A stretch of 64,000 nucleotides of DNA from Mytilus galloprovincialis (Eukaryota > Mollusca > Bivalvia > Mytilida > Mytilidae), in the NCBI RefSeq assembly GCF_965363235.1, contig NC_134839.1, positions 94,445,743-94,509,742 of the forward strand, given 5' to 3'. The position numbers were made by a program, and so were the translations under genes. The notes under the pieces were generated by a model. It ran no database searches. It was not told the DNA's origin and worked only from the letters and a program-made list of their open reading frames with translations. Positions 25,101-33,956 of the stretch are shown piece after piece (within the stretch, counting starts at the first letter, position 1; each line of letters starts with the position of its first letter).

Positions 25101-25148
25101 AATTCCAGGAATAATTTGTCCGTTACTGAGAACAAAACTGTCTGCCAT
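10092..25148 (-). CDS. Aldo-keto reductase (AKR1-like), complete ten-exon gene
   Basis: NADPH-dependent carbonyl reductase of the AKR superfamily, expected to be a soluble cytosolic TIM barrel. Coding exons on the minus strand: 25083-25148, 23207-23374, 20765-20881, 20464-20541, 19769-19885, 14790-14899, 14145-14226, 12938-13021, 11780-11862, 10092-10134. They sum to 948 nt, 315 residues, with phases consistent throughout and GT-AG at every junction. Visible motifs are [12 protein letters not shown] (D44, Y49), YITTK (K78), DLYLVH (H111), IGLSNFN (cofactor and substrate region), LILIPKT with a conserved downstream Arg (NADPH site), and the C-terminal HPEYPF. The four catalytic residues are intact, so the protein is probably active. 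The substrate is not predictable. Exon sizes 168/117/78/.../82/84/83 resemble the vertebrate AKR1 gene pattern as I remember it. Intron 5 (4.9 kb) holds a DNA transposon and an LTR element. Confidence 0.93.
10940..11475. repeat. Interspersed mussel repeats D/E in intron 9
   Basis: The left part (CATATTCCTGACTTGGTACA, ATGTAGAAAATGGTGGATTA) matches 26988-27190 and 50560-50700. The right part (about 11240-11475) is the inverted counterpart of 41450-41625 (ACAAACTAAAACCGAGGAA there). It lies within the last intron of the reductase. Confidence 0.6.
11780..11862 (-). CDS. Aldo-keto reductase exon 9
   Basis: 83 nt, from acceptor TTTGTAG to donor GTAAGT. It encodes [20 protein letters not shown] and KRIFSFN, the helix after the cofactor site (FxLxxxEMxxLxxLDxNxR pattern). 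Confidence 0.9.
12511..12715 (+). repeat. Interspersed mussel repeat C in intron 8
   Basis: Contains GCTTGCGGAGCACCTGCGAA, TTGCTCAGTCTTTAGTTTAT and TTATTTTCGACTTATGAGC. It is a parallel copy of 8868-9065. Confidence 0.75.
12938..13021 (-). CDS. Aldo-keto reductase exon 8
   Basis: 84 nt, from acceptor TATATCTAG to donor GTAAGA. It encodes [20 protein letters not shown] and DRMRLNLE, which holds the IPK(T) cofactor-binding Lys and the conserved Arg. A longer open frame overlaps here in a different phase, but only this phase joins exons 7 and 9 and matches the family. Confidence 0.9.
13441..13964 (-). repeat. Interspersed mussel repeat A, long copy, in intron 7
   Basis: A minus-strand copy of over 500 bp. 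It includes the 5' part (CATTTCCATTCTCAATT, GGGCCAGCTGAAGGACGC) and the 3' part (GTTTAACCCTGCCGCATTTT, GGTATAGGGGAAGGGTTGAG, ATGTCAGTTAACTGCTAGTA). It shows the full extent of the family for comparison with 35622-36160. Confidence 0.85.
14145..14226 (-). CDS. Aldo-keto reductase exon 7
   Basis: 82 nt, from acceptor TCTCCTCAG to donor GTAATA. It encodes the end of R plus [20 protein letters not shown] and HQRTPAQ. The EEPVIxxIAxxHxRTPAQ pattern is conserved in the family. Confidence 0.92.
14790..14899 (-). CDS. Aldo-keto reductase exon 6
   Basis: 110 nt, from acceptor TTTTTCTAG to donor GTAAGA. It encodes [20 protein letters not shown] and [16 protein letters not shown]. The exon 5 end plus this gives VNQIECH, where Gln precedes the conserved E-x-H, and the YAPLGSPG turn. 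Confidence 0.93.
15412..16620. mobile_element. Terminal-inverted-repeat DNA transposon in intron 5 (PIF/Harbinger-like?)
   Basis: The left end is GGGGCCGTGTCAACGAAG, and the right end CTTTCATAGACACGGCCCC is its inverted counterpart. Both sub-terminal regions carry many copies of a palindromic motif, such as CCTAAGACATGTC and GACATGTCTTAGGA, over about 190 bp each side. The centre is AT-rich and I recognise no intact transposase, so it is non-autonomous. The GGGGCC start recalls PIF/Harbinger elements (inference), but a clear target duplication is not visible beyond a single T. Confidence 0.7.
16949..17486 (+). repeat. Left LTR
   Basis: It begins TGTGACAG and ends near AAAACCCCTG. It pairs with 19228-19760 and contains a longer C-run before GAATTC than its partner. 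The exact 3' boundary is uncertain by a few bases. Confidence 0.85.
17759..17800 (+). other. CCHC zinc knuckle of a Gag remnant
   Basis: Encodes [14 protein letters not shown], a canonical C-x2-C-x4-H-x4-C nucleocapsid knuckle, inside the LTR element. This identifies the interior as Gag-derived. Confidence 0.8.
18598..19191 (+). other. Coiled-coil open frame inside the LTR element
   Basis: A 197-codon frame starts with ATG at 18598. Residues about 35-150 are strongly helical and charged with heptad-like Leu/Ile spacing ([20 protein letters not shown]). The C-terminus has a repeated basic PSRGR motif ([15 protein letters not shown]), which suggests nucleic-acid binding. It ends 36 bp before the right LTR. 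No family is recognised; it could be an accessory or Gag-like product of the element. Confidence 0.5.
19228..19760 (+). repeat. Right LTR
   Basis: Partner of 16949-17486. It ends GAAAACCCCTGTT directly before the ATACTTA target duplication that contains the reductase exon 5 donor. Confidence 0.85.
19769..19885 (-). CDS. Aldo-keto reductase exon 5
   Basis: 117 nt. The acceptor is TTTATGCAG and the donor GTAAGT (19763-19768). It encodes [40 protein letters not shown] in overlap. GLSNFN holds the cofactor-contacting Ser-Asn. The donor lies within the target duplication of the LTR element. Confidence 0.94.
20464..20541 (-). CDS. Aldo-keto reductase exon 4
   Basis: 78 nt, encoding [20 protein letters not shown] and IIDTWR. 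The loop is divergent, as expected for the substrate-side loop, and ends in the conserved DTWR(x)ME junction. The donor is GTAAAA. Confidence 0.92.
20765..20881 (-). CDS. Aldo-keto reductase exon 3
   Basis: 117 nt, encoding [20 protein letters not shown] and [19 protein letters not shown]. It carries the catalytic His111 in DLYLVH. The acceptor is TTTTATAG and the donor GTAGGT. Confidence 0.94.
21645..22068. mobile_element. MITE-like inverted-repeat element in intron 2
   Basis: The left end CGGCATACGATACAGTTTT and the right end ACTGTAATTGTATCGTATGCG are inverted copies. Length is about 420 bp with no coding capacity. The left interior (ACCAAAATTTGCGTACAAGC) resembles 24130-24160 in intron 1, where a diverged relative starts GGGCACGCGATGCAGTTTTA. 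Confidence 0.55.
22368..22450 (-). repeat. Interspersed mussel repeat C fragment
   Basis: Minus-strand trace of repeat C (ATACCAGAGGGACAGTCAAA, CTGACAACGCCATGGCT) in intron 2. Confidence 0.6.
23207..23374 (-). CDS. Aldo-keto reductase exon 2
   Basis: 168 nt. The acceptor is TAATTCTAG and the donor GTTAAT. It encodes residues 23-78, including [20 protein letters not shown] with catalytic D44 and Y49, and ends at K78 of YITTK. Confidence 0.95.
23375..25082. other. Intron 1 of the reductase: AT-rich, diverged repeat traces
   Basis: Contains an A-run near 24165-24181 and, from about 24096, a stretch resembling the left half of the MITE at 21645. Otherwise nothing is recognised. Confidence 0.4.
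25083..25148 (-). CDS. Aldo-keto reductase exon 1
   Basis: 66 nt from ATG at 25148 to donor GTAAGT. It encodes [20 protein letters not shown] and SR. The LSNGxxIPxxGxGT block is the family's first strand and fixes the start. Confidence 0.93.
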
Positions 25149-25208
25149 TTCAGCCTGACTATTTGGAATGATTCTCTAATGTGTGTAATGACCTAATCAT
25201 CGAGTCCA

Positions 25209-25215
25209 TTTTATA
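25209..25215 (-). promoter_or_regulatory. TATA box of the aldo-keto reductase gene
   Basis: TATAAAA on the minus strand within GTAGTATAAAATGGACTC, about 61 bp before the ATG. This leaves a leader of roughly 30 nt if transcription starts at the usual distance. Confidence 0.5.
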
Positions 25216-26331
25216 CTACCAAGTCCGCTTCGGGGTCACCAAAGGTACAATCACACATAGATGTAGTCATCTTTGTAGGGATGACACTTTTATTCTTTAT
25301 TCAAAAAGCAACACCGCTTATACGTTATGGCAACTGTATTATTTTAAAATACTATGTAGGCTTCACCAAATCCAACTAAATTAACTATTAATACAGTTTA
25401 TACAATTTAATACAATCTTGGAGCATGATAATAATTTATACAATTTATACAATTTTGGAGCATATGAATATAATTATTTTCAAATTTGGTGCATGATATA
25501 CAAAATAAAAAGTTATGACTGTAGAAATAGTACATGAATACTATTTTCGAATATCTCTCGACTCACAGGGTCGTACCTATTTTATTATGCCGATCACTTG
25601 AAATATTGACAACAATTTGGCTGGAGGAAAATTAACAGGGGTTTCACCGACGATAGATACATTTTTGTAATAAGTTTATTCACCGGGAATTTGTCAAGGT
25701 TATTCACCTTGTCAATTTGAACGAAAATATCCTTATTAATTCTCAACGTCATCTATTTTTAGCCAATATATTTATTCAGTTATACTGTCAGTAATTTCCA
25801 TTTTCGTTAGTTACTTTTATATTATGAACAATACAGAGTAACGACTATGTACGTTTTAATACTGATGGATTTCATAATAAGGTTTTATATATACTACACA
25901 CATTTGTATTTATATTTGATACGTTCCAAAATAAAATGATATTCATCCTCTATGTAACAAATATCTCACATATATGCAAACATTTCTGTATATATTAAGA
26001 AATTTGAACAGGTTCAATTTTCAAGTTATATTATTATGTCATCAGAAAAAAATAGACCGCAAAATTAATTCTAAAAGCGGAACAAAAAATTTAGGCTACA
26101 TTTAATTGTGCAACTGTGACTTGGTAAGTTACTGTTCTTCTTTGTCTTTGTTTTATTAGATTTACAAACAGGAACTCTTAGAAATATTTGTATTTTCTAA
26201 ACGTTAAGTGGCAAATATATCATACGTATTGTAGAAAAGAAGCGGATATCAAATTCGCTCCAAAATAACAATCAAATAATTGAAGTGAAATAATGATACT
26301 ATGGTATGTTTCGACAACAAATATCATTTGC
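25216..26331. other. Upstream flank of the reductase, AT-rich
   Basis: Short direct repeats of ACAATTTATACAATTT type lie near 25400-25460. I recognise no other element. Confidence 0.4.
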
Positions 26332-26915
26332 AAAGGAGTAGGTCCGGTAAGGGCCGATTTCGGCCTCAATTTTCAAGTTCATCTAACGAAAGATTTTCGA
26401 CACTTTCTAAACACTTAAGTGTCTATTTCAATTGATTCAATTAGTTAATGGGGAAGATTTTAACTTAATAAGTCATTTAAAACGCCACGATTCAAGCTTA
26501 AATATGAAAAATCTATCCAATATGCCAAAAATCGTCACTTTTCAGATGGTTTTTGTCAAAAATGAAAGTGGCCGCATCCGTGTTCATCCTCAACCTTTAT
26601 ATATATTATGTAGTATCATCAAATACAACTTACATTTCAATATTATGAATGAACACGAATGCGGCCACTTTCATTTCAGACAGAAACCGTCTAAAATATA
26701 ACTAAAATGCTACAATTGTGAAGATTTCGATAATTTAGCATGACTTAATGATGCTAGTACCCGATGTATGTGCATTGTTTTGTCAAAAACAGCCCATATT
26801 TATGTAGCAGAAGCATTCTACTTTGCAATAAATATCTAAACGATTACATTTTCACAATTTTCTAAAACTGCTATATTTTGAGGCCAAAAAGGGGTCTTAC
26901 GGAACCTACTCCTTT
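26332..26915. mobile_element. Foldback/MITE element with AAAGGAGTAGGT ends
   Basis: The left end AAAGGAGTAGGTCCGGTAAG and the right end CTTACGGAACCTACTCCTTT are inverted copies. Inner inverted segments also pair (TGAAAGTGGCCGCATCCGTG against CACGAATGCGGCCACTTTCA, 26559-26673), so much of the 584 bp can fold back. No transposase is present. It sits about 1.2 kb upstream of the reductase start. Confidence 0.65.
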
Positions 26916-26987
26916 AATAATTAGAATTGAAAAGGCTGCCTTCGTCTGAAAAAAAAAACGATACGAAGAAAAACAAATTTCAAAGTA

Positions 26988-27190
26988 AAACGTAAAGTAA
27001 CAAAAATACCGAACTCCAAGGAAAATTCAAATAGCAAAGTCCCTTATCAAATGAAAAAATCAAAATCAGTCAATCAGATCAATCGAATGGAAAACAATGT
27101 CATTTTCCTGACTTAGTACATGCATTTCCGTATGTAGAAAATGGTGGATTCAATCTGGTTTTATAGCTGGCTAAACCTCTCACGTGAATG
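26988..27190 (+). repeat. Interspersed mussel repeat D
   Basis: Contains ACCGAACTCCAAGGAAAATT, ATTTTCCTGACTTAGTACAT and GTAGAAAATGGTGGATTCAA. These are shared with 10940-11130 and with 50262-50700, where the repeat is interrupted by another element. Confidence 0.65.
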
Positions 27191-27378
27191 ACATTCGCCT
27201 AAAATTTCATTATAAATGCTTTAGTCTAAAAACAAAATTAAAAACTTTCTACATTTGATTGTTTTAAGACTTGTATAATGTAAGCAAAGCGTAATAGATA
27301 TTTAGATATTCACCAATTGTTTTATATTCTTATTTAAGAAGAAAATAAAAATCGTTGTTGGACTGGCTATCTTGTATA

Positions 27379-27402
27379 GTGTGTGTGTGTGTGCGTGTGT
27401 GT
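27379..27402. repeat. (TG)n microsatellite
   Basis: A run of GT dinucleotides with one C interruption, about 24 bp. Confidence 0.9.
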
Positions 27403-27690
27403 TATCTGGAGAACATACAGAGATAACCTAATGATACAGTTTATTGGTTGTACAAAATGTTTGTATGATGCTAGTTTCGGAGAAGCACAAAGTGATTCCG
27501 ACGATCCAACTGTGATACAGTATCGCATAATAAAAAATAAGCCATTTACCGAATGTAATTCGAAAGTTGTCATCTTGGTTAGTCTCGGTTACCCAGACGT
27601 TTGGATTTTCACGTGACAAATCAAACTCAGAATGAGTCTGGAGTTACAAAAATATCTTACGTCTATAGTTGATTATAAGTCATGAACAAT

Positions 27691-28188
27691 TCATAAAATT
27701 GAGAATGGAAATGGTGAATATGTCAAAGAGACAACAACACGGCAAAAGAGCAAAACAAAACCATCGAAGGCACCAATGGGTCTTCAAAACAGCGAGAAAA
27801 TGTGTACTAGTTTTGTGATAACGGAGGCCATATTTATATACTAAACACTAAAACATATAAATGAACTAAAATTAAAAATCATAAAAGACTAACAAAGGCA
27901 AGAGGCTCCTTACTTGGGACAGGCGCAAAAATGCTGCGGGGTTAAACATGTTTTGTGAGATCTAAACCCTCCCCCTATACCTCTAACCAATGTAGAAAAA
28001 AAAAAAACCACACAGCATTACGTACAGTAAGACTCAGTTTAAAAGAAGTTCGTGTCTGATGTCAGATGATAGGTAACAAAAGAAACTAAGCAAATTGACA
28101 ATAATACATAAACTAAGTTATCATTGGACTACCAGCAGTTACTAAGATGCAAGCTCCAGTCCTCAATATTATGTCTTCATCATATGAA
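27691..28188 (+). repeat. Interspersed mussel repeat A, diverged long copy
   Basis: Starts CATAAAATTGAGAATGGAAA and runs through GGGGTTAAACATGTTTTGTG and CTCCCCCTATACCTCTAACC-type blocks to the TCATCATATGA end. It is more diverged than the copies at 35198 and 63749. Confidence 0.8.
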
Positions 28189-28546
28189 AATCATGCACAA
28201 TCTCTCCGGTTAGGGGTTTAGTAATATACCATCAAAAAATATATCAGAAGAACATAACCCGTATCATGTCAACAACTGGTGTTTAGTATACTAGTGTGCG
28301 CGATGGATGTACTTCTGTTTTGGCGTGGGTATAGTGGTGTGCAATGATGTTTTAATGTGTTTTGTGTCACATTGCCAATAATTAATTTTCTTTTATTAAA
28401 TTTGCTATAAGAAATTCTCTTCGTCACTTCATAATACTAAATTAGGAATGATAACTATTGATATGATAAGAAGCAATAACACACTAGGTTATACGTTTAA
28501 CATAATTATGTATGTTGAAAACGAAAATCATAATAAAAAATGCTTT

Positions 28547-28552
28547 TTTATT
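28547..28552 (-). terminator. Poly(A) signal of the METTL27-like gene
   Basis: AATAAA on the minus strand, 21 bp after the TAG stop, a compact 3' end. Confidence 0.6.
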
Positions 28553-28573
28553 GAATTTTATGTATGAATGAGA

Positions 28574-28749
28574 CTATGCTACTTGAAATACATAAACTAC
28601 ACCAGCTTTATCAAAATAATGATTGTATAGTTCTTCATGAGTTTTCACCCACTTTCCATCATCTATCAGTTGTCTCATACGTGTTTTAATGGAATCGGAG
28701 TATCCAGGCGCTTCCCATTCATCTCTCATTGCAATAACAACATGGCCAC
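28574..28749 (-). CDS. METTL27: METTL27-like exon 6 (terminal)
   Basis: Acceptor TTATGTTTAG. It completes Gly, then GHVVIAMRDEWEAPGYSDSI through to VVYVFQVA and TAG. It contains the strand 5 to 7 region of the fold. Confidence 0.92.
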
Positions 28750-31700
28750 CTAAACATAAAGAAGTCAGAAGTTTTATATAGTCAATATCCCCCATACAGT
28801 CTTTATGTACTTTATTATTATTATTTACTTCAATGCAGTCTAATTGAAAACCGATCTCTCATCAATCCTGTTTTCTGATATGTCGCACGCGACATATCAG
28901 AAAACAGGAGCGATGAGAGATCGGTTTTTAATTAGATTGACTTTAATGTGTCATACAACTCCAGTATACCAATGCATTATCAAACTTAAGGTTTATTAGA
29001 ATAATGATAAAGAAAACGCAGTAGCTAGATATAAATCTACTGAAAGAAAATAGGTAGTATCTGATAATGTTCTTCTCCCGTACCTTGGCTACTGTTGAAA
29101 ACAATTATGCAGGTCGCATTAAAAAAAAAGGCAACAGAAACCATTAGAATGAGCGAAAATGCAAAAAAAATAAATAATTGGAATTTGTTTTCGCTGTACT
29201 GATTCTGAATTTTCTACCCAACAGCTAGACCCTAGAACAGATACTGTCGAGTTTGAACAGGTCAACCCTAGATAAGATAGATAAGGTGCAAAAAGGAATG
29301 GATCCGTTCTAAGAGTTATATGGCAGATCATTATAACAGTTCTGAAAAGATATTAAAACTAATGCAAACTGTAGATAGTATATACTTATTTCATGAATTC
29401 CCAATTTTTACAGTTGATTAACAAACCCTCGATTAAAAAATAGCAAATGGAGTTCGCAAAACCACCATTATACCTGCATGTTTCATTTGAAAATAATTGT
29501 TTGATCAAGAGGAAAAAATAAAAAAAAACTAATTGTGTAGGCACCATAAAGGGTATTGTATTGCCTTTAACATTGAGCGAAAGTCATGTCGTACAGAAGG
29601 CTATGGCAAAATTCTATACTGTTAAAGAGAGAAAACAACATGTAGGATAAAAAGAACACAGTTCACAAGATTTTTTCCTGAACCCCCATCCCCTTTTGAC
29701 TAGAATTGTAAAATTATTGGCATATGTGTTTATATTTTTATTTTTTTTATTTCGACCAAATAAATTCTATACGAGGTTTGCATTTGTAATTTAAAACAGG
29801 TTTGACCCAGAGAAAAAGATACTAAAATGTCAATACCCACATCACGTGACCCACATAAAACATTTGTTTATCTCCTTGATGGTTTCTAATATCTACCTTT
29901 TTTCGTCAGGCGTATAAACTCATGAAGGGCCTCAGCTGGGATATGACCAGGACAAAACGAGCCGGAACACACTATACAATCGTATAAACCTGGTGTATAA
30001 TAAAAATATTGTGATCAGTATTTAATAGCATATATAATAACAGATATGTGCATGTTAAAAAAAGATATTAAAGTTAGTTAATAGTTTTTATCAAGTGGGC
30101 GATGCAATATGTTGTTATAAATATGTTTCGTACATTGAAAATAAGAATGATGAAATAGTACAAAGCCGAAATTACGACATTAAATTGTATTTGACATCCC
30201 TTTATATGATGGAATGCATACATATATAGGATGCGACCATACATCTTCACGCACCTGAAGTCATTGCACTTTGTGTTTGTTTGTAGTTAGTTGTCTACAA
30301 CTTTTAAACACAAAATACTTAGAATCTGCAGGATTCTTCAATTAATATCAATAATTTTTTACTAATTTGAAGATGCACATTCGGTAGTTGTTTTTTTCTA
30401 CGTATTGTACACTTGAAGACGAAGACAATTTGGCTGGATGACGGATGTTCATCGATAGTGCTATCATAAAACATGATAATTCTGTCAACGTGACCGATGT
30501 GATTGGTCAATGCTACCTGGGAAAATGATAATACTTGTATCTATATTGATAAATTAATTTTCTATAAATTGCAAAAAAAAAACGAAAATATAGTGAACTA
30601 ATTACCATTTGCGTTTTTAAAAGTTTCTTTAGTCAATAATTCACAAACATAATTGCGATACAGATTCTTTTCCTTTGCCTTTTCTAGCATTCCCTTTGAT
30701 GGATCAAGTGCGTCGATCTTCTGGAAACCAGACTTACGGAGCTAAAATATAAACATTATAACGACAAACCTAACGAAGCATAAGTAAAAACAGGTCATGT
30801 TTATAATCTCTTGTACGTACCTCCATAGGACATCACTATGGAGGGACATCGTTTTAACAACTGAAGTGTTTTATAAGAATTGTTGAGATATCTACAATGT
30901 GTTTCCCGAATGTAAGTGAGCATAGTTTGATCTAAATTCCAAGTATATTCGTTTTACTTTTTAACATTGGAACCAAGTATTGATTTTTGTTGCTTGTACT
31001 TGCTTATGTTCTGAGGAGTCAAGTGTTTGATGAACTTTTTTGTACTTTCCAACATTTTTATGAATTTCTGTAACCTTTTCCTTGATTTTAAATTGTCAAA
31101 ATTTGACCTGTCAGATTAATGATTTACGTACAGTAATATGATTGTATTGTTTATTCGTTATATACTTGCCATCTCTGCCACCAAACCGGTCCCAGCTCCT
31201 ATATCCAATATTTCTATACTCGGTCGAACTGATTGGTCGTACAGTGTAATTGTTGTCTTAGCAGTTATTTCTGGAGCTTTTAAAGTATTCTTTATTTCCT
31301 AGAGAATAAAATCGCAGGCCTTACTAGGACGCTATTTAAACATAATGCTTAAAAATACATCAGAATAAAAACTCGTCAAAGATACCAGTCTATTTAAAAC
31401 ATGAGTCGTTTGACTTCCCTATATTTCGAGGAAACAAATCAAGTATTTTGAGTCACAAAAAAGAAAATAAAACAAAAGTTTTAAAATAATTACGGTATTT
31501 ATGAATCAGTGATCAATTATATTTGCATGGCATTTGACCAATTACGTTCACATATTGCCAGCGAGTTGCAGCTAGATGGGTCACTCAGTGGAGAACACAC
31601 CAAATTTGAACTTATATTGTACTGAGTTTTACAAAGTCAGTTATACTCACCTTAGAACCACAAATATAGACTTTTGAAATAATCTGTTTAATCGTGCAAT

Positions 31701-33956
31701 GTGAGAGAAATTAATAAACTTTAAATATAACACTAAGTCTAACCTCATCGTATCGTCCATTTTCAGCCCACCTGTCGTAGTAATCAGCAACTTGATCCGA
31801 AGACAACTGTGTATTAAACAAATGGGTTTCGTGATTGTTGTACTCTTTGTCTGAAAGACAAATTGTATTATCATTTACTATAGCACACACAGCAGTAAAG
31901 TAACAGAACTACTGTCATATATGATCTTTCTAAATCGATAATTTTGTTTTCCGATTTCAGTGAGAATTACAAGAAAAGTACGCCAACAGTTAAAACAGTC
32001 CCCTATTACTGGCCATCGATACGCAAGATATCGACAGATGCAATGGGTTACTGGGTAACACAAATCAGACGATTTTTTTGGGGGGAGGGGGATGGCCCGG
32101 GAGGTCATATGAGATCACAGGCACTTGTCTCAGAAAAAAAATTCCTACATACCTTAATGTTATATTAAGGTATATATATAGGGGGAATTCTGAGACAAGT
32201 GCCTGTGAGGTAGACATATATTATATTCTCATTTTCTCTGGTTTATAAATCTTCTTTGAACGTTTTTTTTCATATGCTAGACCAAAGAGAATTTTATCAC
32301 TGATTCTATCTTATAGCGATCATTGATGAAATTCTGATTGATGAATCAAAAACTAAATGTAGGCCGTGTGCGACTTTTGTGTACCAAAGAAGAGCCATTT
32401 GTGATATTTTTAAAATAACGGTTAATCGATCAGTCACCATGTTTCTACTGTTGTGTACAACTGAAGTATAAATTTCGTTATCGATGACGAAAGATCTCGA
32501 CACCGTAGACAGTAATGCAGATTGAACGTCAAGTATCTTAAACTGAGTCATAATGAAGTAGGTCTCTATACGGCTTTCGACAATTATCAAAAGCCATATC
32601 TGATGAAAAATGTGAAATAATAAAAACAAAAATGCAACAAATTACTAGTAATCGAAAAATAAACAACAAACAACGACAACCACTTCTTTAAAGGCTCCTT
32701 ACTTGAGACAGGTATAGTTAGAATGATGCGGGATTAAACATGCTTTGGATTGCTAAACACTCATCCTAATCTGAGACCCTGGTGTAACAGCACAACATAC
32801 ACAAACTCCGTGAAAATCAGTTTGAAATGGCTTGAATCTTCAAATTTAGACAAGGCATACAAAAATCCAACAAAAGGACAAAGAACACAAATTATCGATT
32901 TAAGATTACTTGAAGATACTGAAAGCTAGACCAAAGCCAATAACACATAATAAACTATTCGATCACCTAATAGGCTGTGGTCAATTATTGCCTATAGCAT
33001 TCTGTGGTAGTTTGCTCATTTGGAGTGCAGAGATTCATATCTTCGATCACCGGGCAAGTCAAAACAAAAGACTGACATAATTGGTTATTTGCCGTTTCCC
33101 ATCGAAGAGCATGGTTAATATTCATATCTCAATAACATGTTATCCTGATTGCCATGAAATATTTACCACAGGACGTAAAAAACATCCCCATCTTCACCAT
33201 CATCATTTACTAAATGATCAGATATGTGGCATATCACTATGTAAACTAATGAATCTGTATGAAATTTTGTTATGATTGAAATGAAGACATTTGAAAGATT
33301 AAAACAAACCTAGGGAAAGTTAGCTCTCCCTTTTTTGAATCAGTTTTACTTCTACTGTCAGGCCAAACTTTCCTCATTGGTGAACATGCACTGTCGCTAC
33401 ACCCTTTTTAAAATATGTAGTACATGTACTATGTGTACATGTATGCATGTGCATATCTAATCAATATGCATAATATATGCATAGCGATTACATTTGTTGT
33501 ATTGATTATACTGGTTTAAAGTACTTGTAAGTGAAAACAAATCAACCGTGCCATTTATTTGTGCTGTCATGCATGATAAATGTACAGGTAAAACATAATC
33601 CAAACGTGAAAACATCGACCAAATTATCCAAAAAATATCACACGGGTCACGAATATCGTTAGACACATAGCACCTATACATTTCAAATTTCCAGACTGAT
33701 TTTAATTCCATATTTTTCACAATTCTATGGTATAATGAGAGACATCTATTGCAGTCATCATGTCTCTAATCGTATACATATAAATAATAAAATGGCAAAC
33801 CAGAGATATATGATCGCTGTCAAAAGGGAATATATTCATCATATTTATACATATGCAGAAAATGATAACAGTATAGCAATACAATCTAGAAAAATACATC
33901 TTTTAAAATATGCATTCCTTATATTATTGTGTTACATGTACTAACTTACCATTCAT
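28574..33956 (-). CDS. METTL27: METTL27 (WBSCR27)-like SAM-dependent methyltransferase
   Basis: Class I methyltransferase of the Williams-Beuren region 27 family; the substrate is unknown. Coding exons on the minus strand: 33950-33956 (ATG AAT G), 31744-31850, 31170-31298, 30606-30741, 29897-29989, 28574-28749. They total 648 nt, 215 residues, with consistent phases. Motifs: SSDQVADYYDRWAENGRYDE (N-terminal helix typical of the family), ILDIGAGTGLVAE (SAM motif I), KIDALDPSKGMLEKAKEK (acidic residue after strand 2), VCSGSFCPGHIPAEALHEF (post-motif region, SGxFxxGH), GGHVVIAMRDE and FDKAGVVYVFQVA at the C-terminus. Intron 3 has a GC donor. The start is the weakest part: the first exon supplies only MN plus one base, and the frame is open further upstream, so a longer N-terminus is possible. 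Confidence 0.88.
28839..28936. repeat. 98-bp near-perfect palindrome in METTL27-like intron 5
   Basis: The arms of 48 bp (28839-28886 and 28889-28936) match at 45 positions around a 2-bp centre (TGTCGC-AC-GCGACA). Both arms carry ACCGATCTCTCAT and CCTGTTTTCTGATATGTCGC or the complement. It is probably a tiny foldback element. No target duplication is evident. Confidence 0.9.
28937..29896. other. METTL27-like intron 5, remainder
   Basis: AT-rich with A-runs; nothing further recognised. Confidence 0.4.
29897..29989 (-). CDS. METTL27: METTL27-like exon 5
   Basis: 93 nt, from acceptor TATACACCAG to donor GTAGAT. It encodes GLYDCIVCSGSFCPGHIPAE and ALHEFIRLTKK. Confidence 0.92.
30606..30741 (-). 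CDS. METTL27: METTL27-like exon 4
   Basis: 136 nt, from acceptor ATATTTTAG to donor GTAATT. It encodes LRKSGFQKIDALDPSKGMLE and KAKEKNLYRNYVCELLTKET plus FKNAN. Confidence 0.92.
31170..31298 (-). CDS. METTL27: METTL27-like exon 3, with GC donor
   Basis: 129 nt. The acceptor is TATTCTCTAG. The donor is ATG|GCAAGT (31164-31169), a GC-AG intron. It encodes EIKNTLKAPEITAKTTITLY to SIEILDIGAGTGLVAEM, which includes SAM motif I. No GT donor keeps the frame into exon 4. Confidence 0.88.
31744..31850 (-). CDS. METTL27: METTL27-like exon 2
   Basis: 107 nt, from acceptor TTGTCTTTCAG to donor GTTAGA. It encodes (D)KEYNNHETHLFNTQLSSDQ and VADYYDRWAENGRYDE. Confidence 0.88.
32115..32208. mobile_element. 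Foldback MITE with TCACAGGCACTTGT ends
   Basis: The arms TCACAGGCACTTGTCTCAGA and TCTGAGACAAGTGCCTGTGA are perfect complements. Inner segments also pair (ATACCTTAAT/ATTAAGGTAT and GAATT/AATTC-type blocks). The termini resemble those of the element at 55521-55614. A target duplication is not clear here. It lies in intron 1 of the METTL27-like gene. Confidence 0.75.
32655..32960 (+). repeat. Interspersed mussel repeat B, 3' part
   Basis: ACAACGACAACCACTTCTTT, GGCTCCTTACTTGAGACAGG and GGTGTAACAGCACAACATAC correspond to the second half of 34612-35170. Confidence 0.65.
33950..33956 (-). CDS. METTL27: METTL27-like exon 1 coding part (tentative)
   Basis: ATG AAT G followed by donor GTAAGT (33944-33949). 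The phase joins exon 2 to give MND. The preceding frame is open (FVRKQFIDTANVPVPRLT), so the exon may be longer or this ATG may not be the real start. Confidence 0.5.

Noticed and set aside
27367-27619. Overlapping frames on both strands near the (TG)n tract
   Set aside because: The frames mirror each other and include the microsatellite (repeated TH/CV residues); no gene evidence.
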